DNA from: JASHVB01 sp049522565 | GTDB lineage: Bacteria > Pseudomonadota > Alphaproteobacteria > Acetobacterales > Acetobacteraceae | Direction: 5' to 3' | NCBI GenBank assembly: GCA_049522565.1 | Contig: JBEKNT010000443.1 | Coordinates: forward strand, 1-5,426 | Length of the DNA stretch: 5,426 nt | Shown: positions 1-2,669 of the stretch, piece after piece | Layout of the letters: every line of letters begins with the position of its first letter | Numbering within the stretch: position 1 is the stretch's first letter | Notes under the pieces: model-generated | What the model was told of the DNA's origin: nothing | What the model saw: the letters and a program-made list of their open reading frames with translations, nothing else | Database searches by the model: none | Made by a program: the position numbers and the translations under genes

Positions 1-612
1 GTGCACAGGCGCCGGCCCCCCGCGGCTGGGAACCAGGTTGCCTCCCGCCCTCTCCCTTGCCTTCAAACCCAGGTTGGGAGGAAGGCCGATGCCGCCGCCG
101 TCCAGGTCGAGCAGCAGGCCGCGATGGATCAGAGCATCGAGGTCGGCCTCGCTGCCACCGTGCGCTGATGCGAACTCGGTTCGACTTTCGAAGCCGCTGC
201 CGTGCTCTCCAAACCCCAGGCCGGCACCATCCCCAAGTGCATGGATCGTCACCACGGATTCGAGCCAGAACATCCGTCTGGCGCCGTCCATCGTCCACAA
301 TCGTCGGTCCAGGTGCATCGCGATCCAGGCCCGGTCCAACAATGTGCGCCGCGTCATCCGTGCCCGCGGCGCCGGCGGAATTTCCAGTTGCTTCGCTGGC
401 TCCAATTCATCCGCCGGAGCCGAGGAACCCTCCGCAGCGGCGATCGCCAGCAACTGCCGCACGCGCCTTTCGGTGAGGCCCTGGCGCTCGGCGATGGCCG
501 CCACCGACCAGTTCTGGTCCGCCAGCGCGGCTACCTCTCGCGCCTTCGCCCACGTCGAATGTCGCGTCGTGGTCTCGACCGATGGTCGGTTACTCCGCCT
601 CCCAGCCGTCAT
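1..612 (-). CDS. Putative DNA-binding protein with N-terminal HTH and distal winged-helix-like segment (3' end outside window)
   Basis: The minus strand is open from an ATG at 612-610 to the left edge, giving 204 residues with no stop; the C-terminus is outside the window. An in-frame TAG lies just upstream of the ATG, and no other ATG/GTG/TTG precedes the conserved-looking part, so this start is nearly forced. Residues about 22-58 form a clear helix-turn-helix (AREVAALADQNWSVAAIAER, then GLTERRVRQLLAIA), resembling HTH units of ParB/KorB-like or sigma-like proteins. A Pro/Ala/Glu linker (63-84) follows. Then comes a Trp-rich helical block (RAWIAMHLDRRLWTMDGARR, 94-113). A segment at about 144-180 (SEADLDALIHRGLLLDLDGG) reads like the recognition helix and wing of a winged helix, as in N-termini of phage or plasmid replication proteins. 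It diverges from the AlpA-like gene and overlaps it by 44 bp. The role is inferred: replication or regulation for a mobile element. The family is not firmly recognised. Confidence 0.72.
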   Translation of the reverse strand, partial: MTAGRRSNRPSVETTTRHSTWAKAREVAALADQNWSVAAIAERQGLTERRVRQLLAIAAAEGSSAPADELEPAKQLEIPPAPRARMTRRTLLDRAWIAMHLDRRLWTMDGARRMFWLESVVTIHALGDGAGLGFGEHGSGFESRTEFASAHGGSEADLDALIHRGLLLDLDGGGIGLPPNLGLKARERAGGNLVPSRGGPAPVH

Positions 613-823
613 GGAGGTCGTGAACCTTCGCCGCAGCGCGATCTACAAGATGATGAGCGCCGGCAAGTTCCCGCGATCCGTTAACCTCACCGGCAGTGCA
701 GTCGCTTGGTGGGAGTCTGAGATCAAGGCATGGATGCGGGATCTGCCACGCACGCAGCGGGTATCTGAGCGGGCACACGGCTCCAAGGACGAACAAGAAA
801 AGGTTGTTTGTTCAATGCGTTAG
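569..823 (+). CDS. AlpA-family (MerR-like HTH) phage/island transcriptional regulator
   Basis: This frame encodes about 84 residues with the AlpA-family pattern. It has a strand RLLRLPAV (7-14), a helix-turn-helix with LRRSAIYKMMSAGKFPRSV (20-38), and the family's closing signature AVAWWESEIKAWM (44-56). A hydrophilic tail (57-84) ends at TAG 821-823. AlpA proteins are small DNA-binding regulators of prophages and integrative islands, often controlling integrase or excision genes. The start is weak. GTG 569 is the only start codon close to the domain and has no Shine-Dalgarno sequence. ATG 611 would remove the first strand, and the same frame stays open far upstream, where it is only antisense to the minus-strand gene. 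The gene may therefore have lost its original 5' end in a rearrangement, or may use GTG 569. No integrase is visible in the window. Confidence 0.75.
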   Translation: MVSTDGRLLRLPAVMEVVNLRRSAIYKMMSAGKFPRSVNLTGSAVAWWESEIKAWMRDLPRTQRVSERAHGSKDEQEKVVCSMR

Positions 824-868
824 GGGACGTGGATTTATCCTACTCCGGGAGCCAGCGAGTTCAACCGA

Positions 869-902
869 ATCTCGTTCCGGGACGCCCGACAAATCCTTAT
901 GC
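869..902 (+). repeat. 34-bp imperfect direct repeat, copy A
   Basis: This copy begins ATCTCG, has an 8-bp less conserved spacer, then CGCCCGACAAATCCTTATGC (883-902). Copy B at 1027-1060 has the same 34-bp length and the same spacing between conserved blocks. The 3' blocks differ by one C gained and one C lost. The two copies are 158 bp apart. The function is unknown; a recombinase or regulator site is possible. Confidence 0.55.
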
Positions 903-1026
903 TTGGGCCGCTCGCAGCAGTGACGTGCCGCTGGTCCGGGGGTAAGTGGCCGTAACGGGGCGTCCCGGCCCAGGAAGCGACGTGCCGTCCTGGTTGGCCC
1001 GGCGAACCTGGCGGCCGAAGCGGCCC

Positions 1027-1060
1027 ATCTCGCCTCGAGGCGCCCCGACAAATCTTATGC
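1027..1060 (+). repeat. 34-bp imperfect direct repeat, copy B
   Basis: This copy begins ATCTCG and ends CGCCCCGACAAATCTTATGC (1041-1060), matching copy A at 869-902. Most differences fall in the 8-bp middle section (1033-1040), as expected if the two outer blocks were the conserved parts. Confidence 0.55.
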
Positions 1061-1104
1061 GCGCCGCCGCACCCGACTGTTCCGCCTGCTCTGCTGTCAC
1101 CGGT

Positions 1105-1118
1105 CTGATCCATATCAA
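1105..1118. promoter_or_regulatory. FNR/FixK/Anr-type box (CTGATCCATATCAA)
   Basis: The site matches the CRP/FNR-family anaerobox TTGAT-N4-ATCAA at 9 of 10 defined positions; only the first base differs. Its centre is at 1111.5. If it activates from the usual -41.5 position, transcription would begin near 1153 and leave a leader of about 146 nt before the ATG at 1299. I see no clear -10 element, so the promoter itself is inferred. The match to the binding consensus is seen directly. Confidence 0.5.
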
Positions 1119-1219
1119 TGACAACGAGCAGGGAATGATCCCAAACTCAAATCCTACGGGACAGCCGACGGAAGGCCGCCGACACGGTCTTCCAGCGATG
1201 CGTGGAGCGGTCGCTGCCT

Positions 1220-1242
1220 CACGAGACGCGATAGCGCTCGTG
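1220..1242 (+). promoter_or_regulatory. Leader hairpin 1 (9-bp stem, GATA loop)
   Basis: CACGAG (1220-1225) pairs with CTCGTG (1237-1242). After one bulged A (1226), CGC (1227-1229) pairs with GCG (1234-1236) around a GATA loop. There is no T-tract, so it is not a standard terminator. It lies 57 bp before the start codon at 1299, in the probable leader. Confidence 0.4.
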
Positions 1243-1254
1243 TGCCGATCCTCG

Positions 1255-1271
1255 ACGACCAGCGCTGTCGT
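1255..1271 (+). promoter_or_regulatory. Leader hairpin 2 / dyad
   Basis: ACGAC (1255-1259) pairs perfectly with GTCGT (1267-1271) around the loop CAGCGCT. Read as DNA, it is also ACGA, one extra C, the palindrome CAGCGCTG, then TCGT. It follows hairpin 1 by 12 bp and ends 16 bp before the Shine-Dalgarno sequence. It could be a leader RNA fold or a protein-binding dyad. Confidence 0.35.
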
Positions 1272-1287
1272 GGCGGACCAAGGTTTC

Positions 1288-1293
1288 GGGAGG
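1288..1293 (+). promoter_or_regulatory. Ribosome binding site GGGAGG
   Basis: GGGAGG lies five bases before the ATG at 1299 and is the clearest Shine-Dalgarno sequence in the left half. It selects ATG 1299 over the upstream in-frame ATG at 1242, which would add 19 residues in front of a normal signal peptide. Confidence 0.75.
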
Positions 1294-1298
1294 TTACG

Positions 1299-1622
1299 AT
1301 GGATCGCAACAGAACTTCGACCGGCACAATTGCCATCCTGCTCGGCATCGGCATCGCGGTTGCCGGAGTTGTGGTGCCTGCGCCCGCTCGCGCCCAATAC
1401 GTGTATTCGTGCCCGCCGGGATACTACTACTATCCAAATTACGGCTGCGTGCCGCCCGGTTACTTCTATGCGCCGCCTTATTACGCTTACCCGAACCTCG
1501 GATTTGACTTCTTCTACGGCGGTGGCGGCTGGGGCGGCGGCTATGGCCATGGCGGCGGTGGTCCGCGTGGCGGCGGAGGCCATGGCGGCAGAGGCCATGG
1601 CACGGACCATCGGGGTCGCTGA
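1299..1622 (+). CDS. Small exported Tyr/Gly/His-rich protein (hypothetical)
   Basis: The gene encodes 107 residues. Residues 1-33 are a Sec-type signal peptide: a charged start (MDRNR), a hydrophobic core (IAILLGIGIAVAGVVV) and a likely signal peptidase I site after PARA, before QYVY. The mature part has two sections. A Tyr/Pro-rich section (34-73) carries the SCPPGYYYYPNYGCVPPG motif with Cys38 and Cys50, which could form a disulfide. A low-complexity tail (74-107) is mostly Gly with His and Arg. Similar small YYYY/PPGY plus Gly-rich secreted proteins are common in Acetobacteraceae and Bradyrhizobium relatives, with no assigned function that I know. The start is set by a strong GGGAGG. The His-rich tail could bind metal or polyanions, but that is speculation. 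The FNR-type box and two hairpins upstream may control it. It is probably a single-gene unit, with no obvious terminator after it. Confidence 0.8.
   Translation: MDRNRTSTGTIAILLGIGIAVAGVVVPAPARAQYVYSCPPGYYYYPNYGCVPPGYFYAPPYYAYPNLGFDFFYGGGGWGGGYGHGGGGPRGGGGHGGRGHGTDHRGR
1518..1610 (+). repeat. Gly-codon low-complexity tract with three GGCCATGGC copies
   Basis: This tract lies inside the exported-protein gene and is a run of GGC/GGT codons. It contains GGCCATGGC at 1545-1553, 1578-1586 and 1593-1601. The spacings of 33 and 15 bp are multiples of three, so the copies keep frame and encode G-H-G units. Such a tract is prone to in-frame slippage, so tail length may vary between strains. Confidence 0.6.
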
Positions 1623-1997
1623 CCCCCCGGGCCTGTGTCGCGTCACGCCGGCATCAGGCATTTTCGGATGTACCGGGCCAAGACCGGGTTTATCCGAGTC
1701 GCTCCATGTGTCGTGCGAGCAAGCCCCCGCTGACCGCTGGCGCGCAGGTTCGAGCCCTACTGCGGGACCGAGAGGTTTCCCATAAGCCATCGATGGAACC
1801 GAAAACAGCGGAAGAGCGCGAGATGCCGCCACGGATCCCGCAGGACCGGCGCGGCGCCTTGCCGGCGACGAGCAGGACAACGCCGGGGCGGGAGTGATGT
1901 AGCGCGGTACCGGGCGTGCCGGCGGATCAGGGGCGCGGCGCTGCGCCTGCCGGCGACAACGTGGCGCGCATCGGGCGGGTGCGGTGGGACGCGCAGG
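1623..1997. other. Gene-free stretch between convergent genes
   Basis: No gene is supported. The gap lies between the plus-strand exported-protein gene and the minus-strand gene ending at 1998, so terminators for both could be here. I see no strong GC hairpin with a T-run. The one notable item is the tRNA T-arm-like sequence at 1744-1760. A weak 6-bp inverted pair (TCGGAT near 1665, ATCCGA near 1692) encloses a repeated ACCGGG. Confidence 0.5.
1744..1760 (+). other. tRNA T-arm-like fragment
   Basis: GCAGG-TTCGAGC-CCTAC has the 5+7+5 form of a tRNA T-arm, with four of five stem pairs and a canonical TTCGAGC loop. The following seven bases, TGCGGGA, have no complementary TCCCGCA at tRNA distance upstream, and no CCA follows. 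This is therefore not an intact tRNA. It could be a 3' scrap left by integration, or chance. Confidence 0.2.
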
Positions 1998-2213
1998 TTA
2001 CCGGCGGCCCGCCGCCGATTGATCCACCCATTCCACCGTCACACCCAATTCCGCGGCTTGCCGTTCCACCCATGCCCTCGCTTCGACCGCAGAGGGGAAC
2101 CCGTGCGTCGCTGGAGCGCGGCGAGACTCGGTGTTCGCCGCCACGAAGGAGGCCACAAAGCGGTCGCCTTCGAGCGGCTTGACCCAAGCCAGGATCTTTT
2201 CGCTGGTCGGCAT
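1998..2213 (-). CDS. Small conserved-type hypothetical protein (71 aa)
   Basis: The minus strand encodes 71 residues beginning MPTSEKILAWVKPLEGDRFV. The start at ATG 2213-2211 has GAGGG eight bases upstream, which favours it over the in-frame ATG at 2294 that would add 27 residues of poor composition. The sequence looks like a compact soluble alpha/beta domain. A first strand pair (KILAWVKP, DRFVASFVA; 6-25) is followed by a basic loop, then an amphipathic helix (SAVEARAWVERQAAELG; 41-57) and a last strand (VTVEWVDQ; 58-65). It has no signal peptide, membrane segment, cysteine pair or catalytic motif. The family is not recognised. Codon use (GCG, CTG, GTG, GAC) matches a real gene in this genome. 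It is transcribed away from the molybdoenzyme gene, and the two share the upstream region. Confidence 0.65.
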   Translation of the reverse strand: MPTSEKILAWVKPLEGDRFVASFVAANTESRRAPATHGFPSAVEARAWVERQAAELGVTVEWVDQSAAGRR

Positions 2214-2394
2214 GGCGAATACCCTCGATGTTGCATCGCAGCATGATAGGCCGGCACGCAATATTGTCGAGTTGCCGTCGCCTGCCGGCCACACACCGGC
2301 GCCGTGGCGCCCGCAGTCCTACCTCGGCTTCCCGGAAAAGCGGAACAGCAGCCCGCCGCAGTGCAGGACCGCGTTATCCCTGCCGGACGGTGGC

Positions 2395-2405
2395 GCAACA
2401 ACCTG
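2395..2405 (+). repeat. 11-bp direct repeat GCAACAACCTG, copy 1
   Basis: This is identical to 2505-2515, exactly 110 bp downstream. The copies flank the dyad at 2422-2440 on one side and the probable start region of the molybdoenzyme gene on the other. It could be a pair of regulator half-sites or chance. Confidence 0.3.
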
Positions 2406-2421
2406 CCATTTCCGCCCGGGT

Positions 2422-2440
2422 GGGATAGAAATTTCATCCC
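2422..2440. promoter_or_regulatory. Near-perfect dyad GGGATAGAAATTTCATCCC (candidate operator)
   Basis: Without the single extra A at 2427, this is a perfect 18-bp palindrome: GGGAT with ATCCC outside and GAAATTTC inside. There is no T-run, and it sits upstream of a gene rather than after one. That fits a dimeric regulator site better than a terminator. The AT-rich core stands out in very GC-rich surroundings. It lies between two divergent genes, 229 bp before the ATG at 2670. Confidence 0.45.
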
Positions 2441-2504
2441 CGCCGGAGCATGGTAGCGCGAACGGCTCGCCGGGTGCCTCCGGCTGGACCGCGACTTGGC
2501 TTGG

Positions 2505-2515
2505 GCAACAACCTG
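2505..2515 (+). repeat. 11-bp direct repeat GCAACAACCTG, copy 2
   Basis: This is the second copy of the word at 2395-2405. It overlaps the TGA at 2514-2516, which is the last in-frame stop before the molybdoenzyme reading frame. Confidence 0.3.
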
Positions 2516-2568
2516 ACTGCGCGGCGCAAGGCGGGCACCTCCCTCCGCCCCGGCACCGCGCGCACGGC

Positions 2569-2579
2569 GGAGGGGGGAG
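2569..2579 (+). promoter_or_regulatory. Shine-Dalgarno-like GGAGGGGGGAG before alternative TTG start
   Basis: This purine run lies six bases before the in-frame TTG at 2586, an alternative start for the molybdoenzyme that would add 28 residues before ATG 2670. Neither ATG 2670 nor the in-frame GTG at 2631 has a comparable sequence. In GC-rich DNA such a G-run can also arise by chance. Confidence 0.35.
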
Positions 2580-2669
2580 AACAGCTTGGCGGACGCAGCA
2601 GCCTCACGGACCAGCGGTTTCGCGCGTCCGGTGGAGACCATCGACACGTCTCCCACGATCTCCGACACC

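Larger units (their letters stand above)
824..1298. other. Non-coding stretch between AlpA-like gene and exported-protein gene
   Basis: I find no convincing protein gene here. The long open frames on both strands have compositions typical of GC-rich shadows. The stretch contains the two-copy 34-bp repeat, a short shared word (GACGTGCCG at 922-930 and 979-987), the FNR-type box, and two hairpins before the next ribosome binding site. The repeats suggest relic mobile DNA at 820-1060. The part from about 1100 to 1298 is probably the promoter and 5' leader of the gene at 1299. Confidence 0.5.
2214..2669. other. Divergent intergenic control region
   Basis: This stretch separates the minus-strand small gene from the molybdoenzyme gene, so promoters for both should be here. 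Open frames across it look like shadows. It holds the near-perfect dyad at 2422-2440, an 11-bp direct repeat 110 bp apart (2395-2405 and 2505-2515), and a small hairpin GCCGG-GTGCCT-CCGGC (2469-2484). I cannot name clear -35/-10 elements. Confidence 0.45.

Noticed and set aside
38..568. Plus-strand frame upstream of and continuous with the AlpA-like domain
   Set aside because: Its Ser/Arg/Pro-rich translation is the antisense of the convincing HTH-containing minus-strand gene. Only the part from about 569 looks like a protein domain.
943..975. GTAAGTGGCCGTAACGGGGC resembling an insertion-sequence terminal repeat
   Set aside because: I found no inverted partner or transposase in the window, so an IS end cannot be supported.
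897..1880. Long minus-strand frame (327 codons) and its plus-strand counterpart at 946-1785
   Set aside because: Both cross the exported-protein gene in other frames and show low-complexity Ala/Arg/Thr composition without domain-like patterns. The gene at 1299 has a signal peptide and a strong ribosome site.
1706..1897. Possible 63-residue plus-strand protein
   Set aside because: It has no ribosome site, no domain pattern, and Arg/Pro-rich composition typical of chance frames.
2469..2484. Small GC hairpin GCCGG-GTGCCT-CCGGC as a terminator
   Set aside because: The stem has only five base pairs and no T-run follows; such hairpins are common by chance in DNA this GC-rich.
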